DNA of 64,000 bases from Pseudomonas rhizoryzae. GTDB taxonomy: Bacteria > Pseudomonadota > Gammaproteobacteria > Pseudomonadales > Pseudomonadaceae. Within the stretch, counting starts at the first letter, position 1. Each line of letters opens with the position of its first letter. Shown piece after piece: positions 1 to 8,371 of the stretch. The notes beneath the pieces are model-generated. The model was not told where the DNA came from. It did not search any database and was given only the letters and a program-made list of their open reading frames with translations. The position numbers and the translations under genes were made by a program. The DNA is taken from positions 1-64,000 of the forward strand of contig NZ_SULM01000011.1 of the NCBI RefSeq assembly GCF_005250615.1. Direction: 5' to 3'.

Positions 1-209
1 CCGCGAGCCTTTTCCTCGGTCGAAAGGCTGGCCAGCTTGGTGTAGGCGCCACGGATCTTGAAGGAGAACACCGGCTGCAGGTCTTCGCGCTTGAGCAGCA
101 CCTGGCAGCCCAGTCGCTCGGACAGCGCCCGCGCCGGTTGCAGGGGCGTCTCGATGGCCACATCGTAGACGGGGGCGAGCAGGGTCTTCTTCACGTACTG
201 TTCGAGCAT
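1..209 (-). CDS. ilvA: threonine dehydratase, N-terminal part (gene runs off the window)
   Basis: Only the first ~69 codons are present; the gene reads leftward off the window edge. The N-terminus begins [20 protein letters not shown] and then shows [19 protein letters not shown], the pyridoxal-phosphate site of biosynthetic threonine deaminase; the Lys of SFKIRGAY is the Schiff-base lysine. The enzyme converts threonine to 2-oxobutanoate, the first step to isoleucine. The C-terminal regulatory ACT-like domains are outside the window, so the biosynthetic form is inferred from the N-terminal sequence. It is divergent from rpiA, an arrangement I recall from other pseudomonads. Confidence 0.9.
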   Translation of the reverse strand, partial: MLEQYVKKTLLAPVYDVAIETPLQPARALSERLGCQVLLKREDLQPVFSFKIRGAYTKLASLSTEEKAR

Positions 210-271
210 CGGTGGGGCGATCCGGGGGTGCGGCGGGGGCGAAAAGTCTACTACGGGCATCCTGCGGTAGG

Positions 272-299
272 TTAGCCAGGCCGTCCGAGCGGCTATAAT
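272..299 (+). promoter_or_regulatory. sigma-70 promoter of rpiA
   Basis: A perfect -10 hexamer TATAAT lies at 294-299, with a weak -35 (TTAGCC, about 272-277) 16 nt upstream. It sits in the ilvA/rpiA divergent gap, 37 nt before the rpiA start. The -10 is seen directly; promoter activity is inferred. Confidence 0.6.
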
Positions 300-335
300 C
301 GGCGACCCTCCACCCGTTTCTCTGCGGATACCCCC

Positions 336-1010
336 ATGAATCAGGACCAGCTCAAGCAGGCCGTCGCCCAGGCCGCGGTCGACCTCATCCTTCCCCAGCT
401 CTCCCGCGACAGCGTGGTCGGCGTGGGCACCGGCTCGACCGCCAACTTCTTCATCGACCTGCTGGCCAAGCACAAGCTGGAGTTCGATGGCGCCGTGGCC
501 AGCTCCCAGGCCACCGCCGACCGGCTGAAGAGCCACGGCATCACCGTCTACGACCTCAACGGCGTGAGCGACCTGGAATTCTACGTGGACGGCGCCGACG
601 AGGCCGACGGCCACCTCAATCTGATCAAGGGCGGCGGCGCGGCCCTGACCCGCGAGAAGATCGTCGCCGCCGTGGCACGCAAATTCATCTGCATCGCCGA
701 TGCCAGCAAGCGCGTCGAGGTGCTCGGCGAATTCCCGCTGCCGGTGGAAGTCATCCCCATGGCCCGCAGCCACGTGGCCCGCGAGCTGGTCAAACTGGGC
801 GGCGACCCTGAGTACCGCGACGGCGTGGTGACCGACAACGGCAACGTCATCCTCGACGTGCACAACATGCACATCGTCGACCCGGTGGGCCTGGAAGCCA
901 GGATCAACAACATCGTCGGCGTGGTCGCCAACGGCCTCTTCGCCGCCCGCCCGGCGGACGTGCTGCTGCTGGGCACCGCCCAGGGCGTGGAGCGCCTGGA
1001 GCGGAGCTGA
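336..1010 (+). CDS. rpiA: ribose-5-phosphate isomerase A
   Basis: Interconverts ribose-5-phosphate and ribulose-5-phosphate in the non-oxidative pentose phosphate pathway (cytosol). The 224-residue length is normal. The phosphate-binding [10 protein letters not shown] loop is near residues 29-38. DGADEAD (from residue 85) and [11 protein letters not shown] (from residue 98) carry the catalytic set equivalent to E. coli Asp81, Asp84, Lys94 and Glu103: here Asp85, Asp88, Lys98 and Glu107. Transcribed away from ilvA. A REP pair and a bidirectional terminator follow, so it is probably monocistronic. Confidence 0.97.
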   Translation: MNQDQLKQAVAQAAVDLILPQLSRDSVVGVGTGSTANFFIDLLAKHKLEFDGAVASSQATADRLKSHGITVYDLNGVSDLEFYVDGADEADGHLNLIKGGGAALTREKIVAAVARKFICIADASKRVEVLGEFPLPVEVIPMARSHVARELVKLGGDPEYRDGVVTDNGNVILDVHNMHIVDPVGLEARINNIVGVVANGLFAARPADVLLLGTAQGVERLERS

Positions 1011-1013
1011 ACC

Positions 1014-1098
1014 CGTAGCGTGGAAAACCGCGCTAGCGTTTTCCACAGAGAGGTTCGTGCGTGCTCGGTGGATAAGGCTGCGCCGTTATCCACCCTAC
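1014..1098. repeat. pair of GTAG-type REP hairpins
   Basis: Two palindromes face each other. The first starts GTAGCGTGGAAAACCG (1014) and folds on CGGTTTTCC-like sequence ending at 1046; the second folds GGTGGATAAGG on CCTTATCCACC-like sequence and ends in CTAC at 1098. GTAG at both outer ends and a short gap between them is the layout of REP doublets (BIMEs). The sequence TGGAAAA..TTTTCCA recurs at 5.4, 5.6, 5.9, 8.8, 46.3, 55.0 and 63.5 kb. Confidence 0.75.
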
Positions 1099-1126
1099 GC
1101 GATTGGCTTTCCGCCCGCACGAAAGC

Positions 1127-1164
1127 AAAAAGCCCCGGTCAGGCGAACCCGACCGGGGCTTTTT
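1127..1164. terminator. bidirectional rho-independent terminator between rpiA and serA
   Basis: A perfect 14-bp stem, AAAAAGCCCCGGTC (1127-1140) with GACCGGGGCTTTTT (1151-1164), has a 10-nt loop. A-tracts and T-tracts on the two sides let it terminate both rpiA (plus) and serA (minus, stop at 1181). Confidence 0.92.
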
Positions 1165-1180
1165 CATGGAGCTGGAAAGC

Positions 1181-2410
1181 TTAGAACAGCACGCGGCAGC
1201 GGATGGTGCCCTTGACGTTCTGCAGCTTCTCCTGGGCCAGGTCGGAGTACTCGGCGTCGACGTCGATCACCACGTAGCCGACCTTCTCGTCGGTCTGCAG
1301 GTACTGGCCGGAGATGTTGATGCCGCTCTCGGAGAAGACGCGGTTGATCTCCGACAGCACGCCCGGCACGTTCTGGTGGATGTGCAGCAGGCGGTGCTTG
1401 CCCGGGTGCGACGGCAGGGCCACCTCGGGGAAGTTGACCGAGGACACCGAGGTGCCGTTGTCGCTGTACTTGACCAGCTTCTCGGCCACTTCCAGGCCGA
1501 TGTTGGCCTGGGCCTCGGCGGTGGAGCCGCCGATGTGCGGGGTGAGGATGACGTTGTCCAGGCCACGCAGCGGCGAGACGAATTCGTCGTCGTTGGAGCG
1601 CGGCTCCACCGGGAAGACGTCGATGGCGGCGCCGATCAGGTGCTCGTCCTTGATGGCGGCGGCCAGGGCGTCGAGATCGACCACGGTGCCGCGGGCGGCG
1701 TTGATCAGGATGCCGCCCTTCTTGATGGCGCGGATTTCGCGCTCGCCCATCATCAGCTGGGTGGCGGGGGTTTCCGGTACGTGCAGGGTGACGATGTCGC
1801 TCATGCCGAGCAGCTCGTTCAACGAGCCGACCTGCTGGGCATTGCCCAGGGGCAGCTTGGTGACCACGTCATAGAAATAGACCTGCATGCCCAGGCCCTC
1901 GGCCAGCACCGACAGCTGGGTGCCGATGGAGCCGTAGCCGATGATGCCCAGCTTCTTGCCGCGGATCTCGAAGGAGTTGGCCGCGCTCTTGATCCAGCCA
2001 CCACGGTGGCAGGAGGCGTTCTTGGCCGGGATGCCGCGCAGCAGCAGGATGGCTTCGGCCAGCACCAGCTCGGCCACCGAACGGGTGTTGGAATAGGGGG
2101 CGTTGAATACGGCGATACCACGCTCACGGGCCGCCTGCAGGTCGACCTGGTTGGTGCCGATGCAGAAGCAGCCGACGGCGACCAGTTTCTTGGCGCAGTC
2201 GAACACCTCTTCGGTGAGCTGGGTACGGGAGCGGATGCCGAGGAAATGGGCGTCGGCGATCTTTTCCTTGAGCTGGGCTTCCGGCAGGGAACTGGTGACG
2301 TACTCGATGTTGCTGTAACCCGCGGACTTCAGGGTATCCACGGCGGACGGGTGGACGCCTTCCAGGAGAAGGAAGCGGATCTTGCTCTTGTCGAGGGAAG
2401 TCTTGCTCAT
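1181..2410 (-). CDS. serA: D-3-phosphoglycerate dehydrogenase
   Basis: First step of serine synthesis: oxidises 3-phosphoglycerate to 3-phosphohydroxypyruvate with NAD. The 409-residue length matches the E. coli-like type. It has the NAD-binding GYGSIGTQLSVLAEGLG motif, the substrate/catalytic INAARGTVVD, DVFPVEP (Glu) and TPHIGGST (His) motifs, and a C-terminal ACT domain (about residues 335-409, HRLLHIHQNVPGVLSEIN) that binds serine for feedback inhibition. It starts MSKTSLDKSKIRFLLLEG. Many pseudomonads have a D-2-hydroxyglutarate dehydrogenase gene divergently next to serA; here the neighbour is directly the FAH-family gene. Confidence 0.97.
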   Translation of the reverse strand: MSKTSLDKSKIRFLLLEGVHPSAVDTLKSAGYSNIEYVTSSLPEAQLKEKIADAHFLGIRSRTQLTEEVFDCAKKLVAVGCFCIGTNQVDLQAARERGIAVFNAPYSNTRSVAELVLAEAILLLRGIPAKNASCHRGGWIKSAANSFEIRGKKLGIIGYGSIGTQLSVLAEGLGMQVYFYDVVTKLPLGNAQQVGSLNELLGMSDIVTLHVPETPATQLMMGEREIRAIKKGGILINAARGTVVDLDALAAAIKDEHLIGAAIDVFPVEPRSNDDEFVSPLRGLDNVILTPHIGGSTAEAQANIGLEVAEKLVKYSDNGTSVSSVNFPEVALPSHPGKHRLLHIHQNVPGVLSEINRVFSESGINISGQYLQTDEKVGYVVIDVDAEYSDLAQEKLQNVKGTIRCRVLF

Positions 2411-2623
2411 CTGCGTTGAATCCAGGTTTCCAGGGAGAGGGAGCCTGCGCGGCGTTCCGACCGGAGTCGCCCGCGGCGAAGGGGCGCCATCTTAACATGA
2501 GCGACCGGTTGCAGGTCCGATTGCGACCTGAAGCTTTCTCAGTGCGACCATGAACGGCTCGCGACCCGCGGCCGCCGGTTTTGGTTAAGATCGTGGGCGG
2601 ACGCCACTCATCAGGAGCATAAG

Positions 2624-3289
2624 ATGGCCTATCAGCACCAGTATCTCGACGGCACCAAGATCCACTTCTCCCTGGGCAAGGTCGTCTGCATCGGCCGCAA
2701 CTACGCCGAGCATGCCAAGGAGTTGAACAACCCGGTTCCCACCGAACCCCTGCTGTTCATCAAGCCGGCCAGTTGCGTGGTGCCGGTGGCGGAAGGTTTC
2801 GCCATTCCCACCGACCAGGGCTCGGTGCACTACGAGGCCGAGATCGCCGTGCTGATCGGCAAGCCGCTGTCGAAGAAGCCCTCCGCCGAGGAAGTGCGCG
2901 ACGCCATCTCCGGCTTCGCCCCCTCCCTGGACCTCACCCTCCGGGACGTACAGAGCCGCCTCAAGGAAAAGGGCTATCCCTGGGAGATCGCCAAGAGCTT
3001 CGACGGCGCCTGCGTGCTGGCTCCCTTCGTGCCGGGCGATGCCTTCGAGGACCTCGCCGACATCCCGGTGCGCCTGACCATCAACGGCGAAGTGCGCCAG
3101 GACGGCAACAGCCGCGACATGCTCAATCCCATCCTGCCACTGATCCAGGCCATCGCCGGCCATTTCTCCCTGCAACCGGGCGACGTCATCCTCACCGGTA
3201 CGCCGGTAGGTGTCGGACCACTCAATGTGGGCGATGAGCTGGTGCTGGAGCTGCCGGGCGTTAGCCGCTTCGAAACCCGCGTGCTATAA
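2624..3289 (+). CDS. fumarylacetoacetate hydrolase family protein (YcgM-like)
   Basis: A 221-residue single-domain member of the FAH superfamily, which hydrolyses C-C bonds of acylpyruvates or decarboxylates oxaloacetate using Mg2+. GRNYAEHAKEL near residue 27, HYEAEIAVLIG (two metal-binding Glu) near residue 70, LDLTLRDVQ (metal Asp) near residue 105, KSFDGACVLAPF and the closing LTGTPVGVGPL are typical. CAGGAGCAT gives a good ribosome-binding site before the ATG. By similarity to YcgM/FAHD1 it may be an acylpyruvase or oxaloacetate decarboxylase; the substrate cannot be read from sequence. Confidence 0.9.
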   Translation: MAYQHQYLDGTKIHFSLGKVVCIGRNYAEHAKELNNPVPTEPLLFIKPASCVVPVAEGFAIPTDQGSVHYEAEIAVLIGKPLSKKPSAEEVRDAISGFAPSLDLTLRDVQSRLKEKGYPWEIAKSFDGACVLAPFVPGDAFEDLADIPVRLTINGEVRQDGNSRDMLNPILPLIQAIAGHFSLQPGDVILTGTPVGVGPLNVGDELVLELPGVSRFETRVL

Positions 3290-3367
3290 AACCGCCACCC
3301 ACCGTCGCCGGGCGAGTGTCTGGCGATGGTGCGTCTGGCACCCGGCGACTCTCTAATAAGAATTCGC

Positions 3368-4273
3368 ATGTCCAGACTCCCCCGCCTCGTCCTGTTCCGC
3401 CTCCTCCCCGCCTTCATCCTGCTGGTACTGCTGGTCCTCACCTTCGTCTGGCACTGGAACGACCGGGCGCTGCTCTGGTGGCAGGAATCGCGCACGCCAC
3501 CGGCAGTGCGCGCCCAGTCCGTCTGGCTGCCGGACTATCGCGCGGTGATCCAGGGCAAGCAGTTGCCCGGCCTGGCCGAGGCCGAGACCTCCGATCTCAC
3601 CTACGATCCGCGGACCCGCACCCTCTTCGCCGTCACCGGCACCACCCCCTACCTGGTGCAACTGAGCCTGACCGGCGACGTCCTGCGCCGCATTCCGATC
3701 CAGCACGCCTCGAATCTGGAGGGGGTGACCGCTCTGGAAGACGGACGCCTGGCCATCGTCGACGAGCGCCAGCGGCGGCTGTCGCTGTTCACCCTGAAGG
3801 ACGACACCCGGGAGCTGGACGCCAACACCTTCGAACACCACGACCTGGGCTTTCCCGATGCCGGCAACAAGGGTTTCGAAGGCATCGCCTGGGACCCGCG
3901 CCACCAGCGGCTGATCCTCAGCAAGGAGCGCGATCCCGCTGCCCTCTTCACCCTGGCCAGCGACGGCCGTGGCGTCAGCGGCACGCTCGAACCTTTCCCG
4001 ATCAAGCAACAGGTGATCGACTATTCCGCGGTGGCGGTCGATCCGCGCACCGGTCATCTGCTGGCGCTGTCCGACCAGTCCCATACCCTGATGGAGTACA
4101 CCGCCGAGGGGCAGCCGGTCAGCTTCATGAGTCTCAGACGCGGCCTGCACGGGCTGGACGCCACCCTGGAGCAACCGGAAGGCGTGGCCCTCGACGACGC
4201 CGGCACGCTCTACGTCATCGGCGAGCCCAACATCTTCCATGTGTTTCGCAAGGTGTCTGCGCCAGCGCAATGA
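3368..4273 (+). CDS. SdiA-regulated domain protein, membrane-anchored beta-propeller (copy 1)
   Basis: A 301-residue protein with an N-terminal membrane anchor (about residues 7-27, LVLFRLLPAFILLVLLVLTF) and a predicted periplasmic propeller-like domain of the SdiA-regulated (PF06977) family: WLPDYRAVIQ, TSDLTYDPRTRTLFAVTG, EGVTALEDGRLAIVDE, GFEGIAWDPRHQRLILSKE, GHLLALSDQS, EGVALDDAGTLYVIGEPNIF. I chose ATG 3368 because an upstream in-frame start only adds residues before the anchor. Biochemical function is unknown. It is followed 69 nt later by a paralogue with the same plan. Confidence 0.8.
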   Translation: MSRLPRLVLFRLLPAFILLVLLVLTFVWHWNDRALLWWQESRTPPAVRAQSVWLPDYRAVIQGKQLPGLAEAETSDLTYDPRTRTLFAVTGTTPYLVQLSLTGDVLRRIPIQHASNLEGVTALEDGRLAIVDERQRRLSLFTLKDDTRELDANTFEHHDLGFPDAGNKGFEGIAWDPRHQRLILSKERDPAALFTLASDGRGVSGTLEPFPIKQQVIDYSAVAVDPRTGHLLALSDQSHTLMEYTAEGQPVSFMSLRRGLHGLDATLEQPEGVALDDAGTLYVIGEPNIFHVFRKVSAPAQ

Positions 4274-4342
4274 GCGCCTATTCAGCTTGAATTCAGCCAG
4301 GCGCCCTTAGGCTGCGCGGCAGTGTTGTCGTAGGACCTGCCG

Positions 4343-5266
4343 ATGTTCCCGCTGTTTTCCTTTCGTCTACTCGGCGCCGTACTGGGCGCCGCGCTCTTGC
4401 TGGCCCTGACCCTGGTGGCCCAGCAGCACCGCCTGTTCGAGCGACTCTGGTTCAACGTCCAAAGCCAGTTCCAGGCCGAGAGCCGCCAGGCGCGGTCGCT
4501 GTGGCTGCCGGACTATCGCGTGGCCGTGGAAGCGCGCCCCATCGGCGCGGGCATCACCGATGTCTCGGCGTTGAGCTTCGATCCGGACCGCCGCACCCTG
4601 GTCAGCGTCACCAACAAGCCGGCGCGCTTTCTCGAACTGGACCTGGACGGCAGGCTGCTGCGCCAGGTGGATCTCAAGGGCTTCAGCGATCCGGAGGCCA
4701 TCGAATACATCGCGCCGGGCGTCTACATGATCAGCGAAGAGCGCCGCCAGCGCCTGGTGCGGGTGCACATCGGCGCCGACACCCGCGCGGTGGACATCGA
4801 CGACCGCAGCGTCAGTCATCCCTTCAGCCTGAGTGACGTCGAAAGCGACAACCGTGGCAACGAGGGCCTGGCCTACGACGCCGCCCGCGAGCGCTTCTTC
4901 GTCGCCAAGGAGAGCGATCCGGTGCGCATCTACGAGATCGACGGCCTGGGCAAAGAGGCCTTCGACGGGCTGCAGGCCCTGTCGGTGCGCAGCGATCCCC
5001 AACGTGATCGAAGGCTGTTCGTGCGCGACCTCTCCAGCCTGCAATTCGACCCGGGCACCGGCCACCTGCTGGCCCTTTCCGACCAGTCGCGGCTGGTCCT
5101 GGAACTGGACGACGACGGCAAGCCGATCAGCTCCCTCTCCCTACTGCGCGGCCAGCACGGCCTCAGTCGCAGCGTCCCCCAGGCCGAAGGCGTGGCCATG
5201 GACGACCGAGGTCGGCTGTACGTGGTCAGCGAGCCGAATCTGTTCTATCGCTTCGAGAAGCCGTGA
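4343..5266 (+). CDS. SdiA-regulated domain protein, membrane-anchored beta-propeller (copy 2)
   Basis: A 307-residue paralogue of the preceding gene with the same architecture: an N-terminal hydrophobic anchor (residues 5-26, FRLLGAVLGAALLLALTLVA) and a propeller-like domain. The WLPDYRVAVEARPIGAG, GNEGLAYDAARERFFVAKE, TGHLLALSDQSRLVLEL and EGVAMDDRGRLYVVSEPNLF motifs line up with copy 1, so the pair probably arose by tandem duplication followed by divergence. No catalytic residues are recognisable. The family name comes from genes controlled by the quorum receptor SdiA in enterics; no lux-type box is evident here. Confidence 0.8.
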   Translation: MFPLFSFRLLGAVLGAALLLALTLVAQQHRLFERLWFNVQSQFQAESRQARSLWLPDYRVAVEARPIGAGITDVSALSFDPDRRTLVSVTNKPARFLELDLDGRLLRQVDLKGFSDPEAIEYIAPGVYMISEERRQRLVRVHIGADTRAVDIDDRSVSHPFSLSDVESDNRGNEGLAYDAARERFFVAKESDPVRIYEIDGLGKEAFDGLQALSVRSDPQRDRRLFVRDLSSLQFDPGTGHLLALSDQSRLVLELDDDGKPISSLSLLRGQHGLSRSVPQAEGVAMDDRGRLYVVSEPNLFYRFEKP

Positions 5267-5310
5267 GGGCGGGGGCTATTACTGGAGCCATAGGCCTGCT
5301 CAGACAGCTC

Positions 5311-5975
5311 CCTCTCCCCTTGGGAGAGGGTTGGGGTGAGGGCACGCCGGGCACCTAGTCTCAATGTGGAAAAGGCTGTGCCGTTTTCCACGCTACAGGC
5401 TTCGCAGTCACGGCTCAGCCTGGGCGATTGGAGCGGCTTTACCCTCACCCTAGCCCTCTCCCAGAGGGAGAGGGGATGATCTGGCGTCAGCGGATAGAGT
5501 GGTGACAGCTGATCGCGAGTCTGCCCGAGCAACGGAGTCAAAAGCCTGCGCGGACAGCCCCCTCTCCCCTCGGGAGAGGGTTGGGGTGAGGGCACGCCGG
5601 GCACCTAGTCTCCATATGGAAAAGGCTGCGCCGTTTTCCACGCTACAGGCTTCGCGGTCACGGTTCAGCCTGGGCGATTGGAGCGGCTTTGCCCTCACCC
5701 TAGCCCTCTCCCAGAGGGAGAGGGGATTGTCCGGCGCCGGCGGATGGGGTGGCGACAGCTGATCGCGAGCCTGCCCGAGCAACGGAGCCAAAAGCCCACT
5801 CGGACAGCCCCCTCTCCCCTCGGGAGAGGGTTGGGGTGAGGGCGCGCCCGGCATGAATGCCCTGTGGAAAAGGCTGCGCCGTTTTCCACGCTACAGGCTT
5901 CGCGGTCACGGTTCAGCCTGGGCGATTGGAGCGGCTTTACCCTCACCCTAGCCCTCTCCCAGAGGGAGAGGGGAT
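5311..5975. repeat. 250-bp tandem repeat, two full copies and a partial third, built of nested palindromes
   Basis: This fills most of the 744-bp gap between copy 2 of the SdiA-regulated pair and the carbonic anhydrase. Units start at 5311, 5561 and 5811, an exact 250-bp period; the third stops at about 5975. Each unit has a CCTCTCCCC/GGGGAGAGG-type hairpin and a GGGTTGGGGTGAGGG tail. It then has a REP palindrome (GTGGAAAAGGC..GCCGTTTTCCACGCTAC) and the inverse CCCTCACCCTAGCCCTCTCC arm. Copies differ by scattered substitutions, mostly in the last ~70 bp. Open frames crossing it on both strands are a by-product of the repeat. Confidence 0.93.
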
Positions 5976-6010
5976 GATCCGACGCCCCCATCACCTCTGC
6001 AAACCTTCCC

Positions 6011-6535
6011 CTACTCCCCCTGCTCGAACAACCCTTCCCGATAGCGCCGCGCATTGGCCACGTAGACCTGGGCGTTGGCCGCCAGTTGGGCCTGCTGGGC
6101 CTCGCTCAGGGTGCGCACCACCTTGGCCGGCGAGCCGAGCACCAGGGAGCCGTCGGGGATCACGCTGTTCTCGGTGACCAGGGCATTGGCACCCACCAGG
6201 CAATTGCGACCGATACGGGCGCCGTTGAGCACCACGGCGTGGATGCCGATCAGGCTGCCATCGCCGATCTCGCAGCCATGCAGCATGGCCTGGTGCCCGA
6301 CGGTCACCCCGCGCCCCAGGGTCAGCGGCGAGCCGGGGTCGGTGTGCAGCACGGCGCCATCCTGCACGTTACTGTCCGGGCCGATATGGATCAGTTCGTT
6401 GTCGCCGCGCAGCACCGCGCCGAACCAGACGCTGGCGCCCTCATCCAGGCGGACCTTGCCGATCACCGCGGCGGTGGGCGCCACCCAGCTCTGTGGGTGG
6501 GCTTCGACCCGCTGTTCTCCCAGGCGGTATTTCAT
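6011..6535 (-). CDS. gamma-type carbonic anhydrase family protein (hexapeptide-repeat)
   Basis: A 174-residue left-handed beta-helix protein of the gamma carbonic anhydrase/PaaY/YrdA group. The hexapeptide pattern runs from about residue 20 to 150. The three zinc-ligand histidines are in LHTD, VGHQ and LHG of the central helix turns. It may hydrate CO2 or act as a thioesterase-like PaaY; the window does not decide. I start at MKYRLGEQ (6535) because the upstream in-frame extension has no hexapeptide character. Divergent from the DASS transporter. Confidence 0.88.
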   Translation of the reverse strand: MKYRLGEQRVEAHPQSWVAPTAAVIGKVRLDEGASVWFGAVLRGDNELIHIGPDSNVQDGAVLHTDPGSPLTLGRGVTVGHQAMLHGCEIGDGSLIGIHAVVLNGARIGRNCLVGANALVTENSVIPDGSLVLGSPAKVVRTLSEAQQAQLAANAQVYVANARRYREGLFEQGE

Positions 6536-6859
6536 GCGGCTCTTCCTCGTATTGTTATCGTTGACGGAACGCCCGATTGTTCGCCGGTAGGGGCCGCGGG
6601 TGCAATCGGTGGCGACGAGGGTCACCCGTCTCGTTGCAAGTCATTCTCGATAAGTAAAGAATGTTTTGCGGAACCCGAGGCCGGCGGACTGCGACGAATG
6701 ACCACGGCCAAGGCGCTGGGAAAGGGCTTCGCGCTTTGCAAAGCTTGGCGCCGCTGCAGGCAAGGGAGCCTGGCAGGCGCAAGGAAGGCGCTGCGTGTCA
6801 TCCATCAGCCGAGCCGGTCCAGCCGGTTTGCCCTGACCACCGCCATCTGCGAGAGCCCA
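6536..6859. other. 324-bp divergent intergenic region
   Basis: This separates the carbonic anhydrase start from the DASS transporter start. I found no convincing promoter hexamers, operator palindrome or RNA gene. Open frames continuing through it belong to over-extended versions of the flanking genes. Confidence 0.5.
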
Positions 6860-8311
6860 ATGCGTACCACCTGGAAATTCCTCTTGCCCCTCGCCGTCGC
6901 CGGTGTGCTGGCGCTGCTGCCCGCCCCGGACGGCCTGCCCAGCCATGCCTGGCTGTACTTCGCCCTCTTCGCCGGGGTGGTGGTGGGGCTGATCCTCGAA
7001 CCCCTGCCCGGTGCGGTGATCGGCCTGATCGGCGTGGCCCTCGCGGCCCTGCTGGCGCCCTGGGTGCTGTTCAGCCCGGCGCAACTGGCCACACCGGGCT
7101 TCCGCGCGCCCCAGGAAGCCTTGCGCTGGGGCCTGGCGGGCTTCGCCAACAACACCGTCTGGCTGATCTTCAGCGCCTTCATGTTCGCCTTGGGCTACGA
7201 GAAGACCGGTCTCGGTCGACGCATTGCCCTGCTGCTGGTCAAGGCCATGGGTCGCCGAACCCTGACCCTGGGCTACGCGGTGATGCTGGCGGACCTGGCC
7301 CTGGCGCCCTTCACCCCGTCCAACACCGCACGCAGCGGCGGCACCGTCTACCCGGTGATCCGCAACCTGCCGCTGCTCTACGACTCCAAACCCAACGACC
7401 CCAGTGCCCGGCGTATCGGCTCCTACCTGATGTGGGTGGCCATTGCCTCCACTTGCGTGACCAGCACCCTCTTCCTCACCGCCCTGGCGCCCAACCTGCT
7501 GGCGGCCGCCCTGATCGAGAAGACCGCCCAGGTGCACATCAGCTGGGGCCAGTGGTTCATCGCCGCCGCGCCCATGGGCATCCTCTTGCTGGCCCTGCTG
7601 CCACTGCTGGCCTACTGGCTGTATCCGCCGGAGATCAAGCGCAACGATCAGGTGCCGCTGTGGGCGGCCAAGGAGCTGGCCGAACTCGGTCCGCTGACGC
7701 GCAACGAGAAACTGCTGCTGGCCCTGGTGATCGGCGCCCTGGCGCTGTGGATCTTCGGCGCCGCCTGGGCCGATCCGGCGTTGGTGGGCATTATGGTGAT
7801 CGTGCTGATGCTGCTGCTCAAAGTCATCACCTGGGACGACGCCCTGGGCAACAAGGCCGCCTGGAACACCTTCGCCTGGTTCGCCACCCTGGTGGCCCTG
7901 GCCGACGGCCTGACCCGGGTCGGCTTCGTCAGCTGGTTCGGCCAGTTCGTCGCCGGCCACCTGGGCGGCTTCCATGCCGGCACCGCCATGGTGGTGCTGG
8001 TGGTGGTCTTCTATCTCGCCCACTACCTGTTCGCCAGCTCCACCGCCCACACTACCGCGCTGCTGCCGGTGATGTTGGCCGCCGGCATGGGCATCCCCGG
8101 CATCGACCTGCCGGTGTTCGCCCTGCTGCTGGGCACCTCCCTGGGGCTGATGGGGATCATCACCCCCTATGGCACCGGGCCGAGTCCGGTGTACTACGGC
8201 AGCGGCTACCTGCCCAGCGCGGACTATTGGCGGCTGGGGACGATCTTTGGGGCACTGTTCTTGTTGGTGCTGTTGGGGGTTGGGGTGCCGTGGATTTTGA
8301 TGGTGGCGTGA
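6860..8311 (+). CDS. DASS-family anion (di/tricarboxylate):sodium symporter
   Basis: A 483-residue integral membrane transporter of the divalent-anion:Na+ symporter family (CitT/YbhI/SLC13-like). There are about a dozen hydrophobic segments. The first substrate-site motif is APFTPSNTARSGGTVYPV (SNT signature) near residue 150; the second half carries ITPYGTGPSPVYYGSGYLPS near residue 440, the inverted-repeat counterpart. I chose ATG 6860 (MRTTWKFLLPLAV) because it starts the first membrane helix; longer readings overlap the carbonic anhydrase. Likely substrates are C4-dicarboxylates, citrate or 2-oxoglutarate, but specificity is not readable. No linked regulator. Confidence 0.9.
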   Translation: MRTTWKFLLPLAVAGVLALLPAPDGLPSHAWLYFALFAGVVVGLILEPLPGAVIGLIGVALAALLAPWVLFSPAQLATPGFRAPQEALRWGLAGFANNTVWLIFSAFMFALGYEKTGLGRRIALLLVKAMGRRTLTLGYAVMLADLALAPFTPSNTARSGGTVYPVIRNLPLLYDSKPNDPSARRIGSYLMWVAIASTCVTSTLFLTALAPNLLAAALIEKTAQVHISWGQWFIAAAPMGILLLALLPLLAYWLYPPEIKRNDQVPLWAAKELAELGPLTRNEKLLLALVIGALALWIFGAAWADPALVGIMVIVLMLLLKVITWDDALGNKAAWNTFAWFATLVALADGLTRVGFVSWFGQFVAGHLGGFHAGTAMVVLVVVFYLAHYLFASSTAHTTALLPVMLAAGMGIPGIDLPVFALLLGTSLGLMGIITPYGTGPSPVYYGSGYLPSADYWRLGTIFGALFLLVLLGVGVPWILMVA

Positions 8312-8371
8312 GGGGTGGTTGGGCGTTCGGTGCCCAACGCCTGGGCTGGGGGGGGATCCGGGCGGATCGGT

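Noticed and set aside
1103-2419. Plus-strand frame of 438 codons over serA
   Set aside because: Shadow of serA; composition typical of antisense frames in GC-rich DNA.
5311-5975. CRISPR-like periodic repeat
   Set aside because: The period is 250 bp with near-identical spacers; no short repeat with unique spacers and no cas genes.
6086-6859. N-terminal extension of the DASS transporter through the carbonic anhydrase gene
   Set aside because: The extension overlaps a conserved gene on the other strand and lacks membrane or domain features; ATG 6860 starts the first helix.
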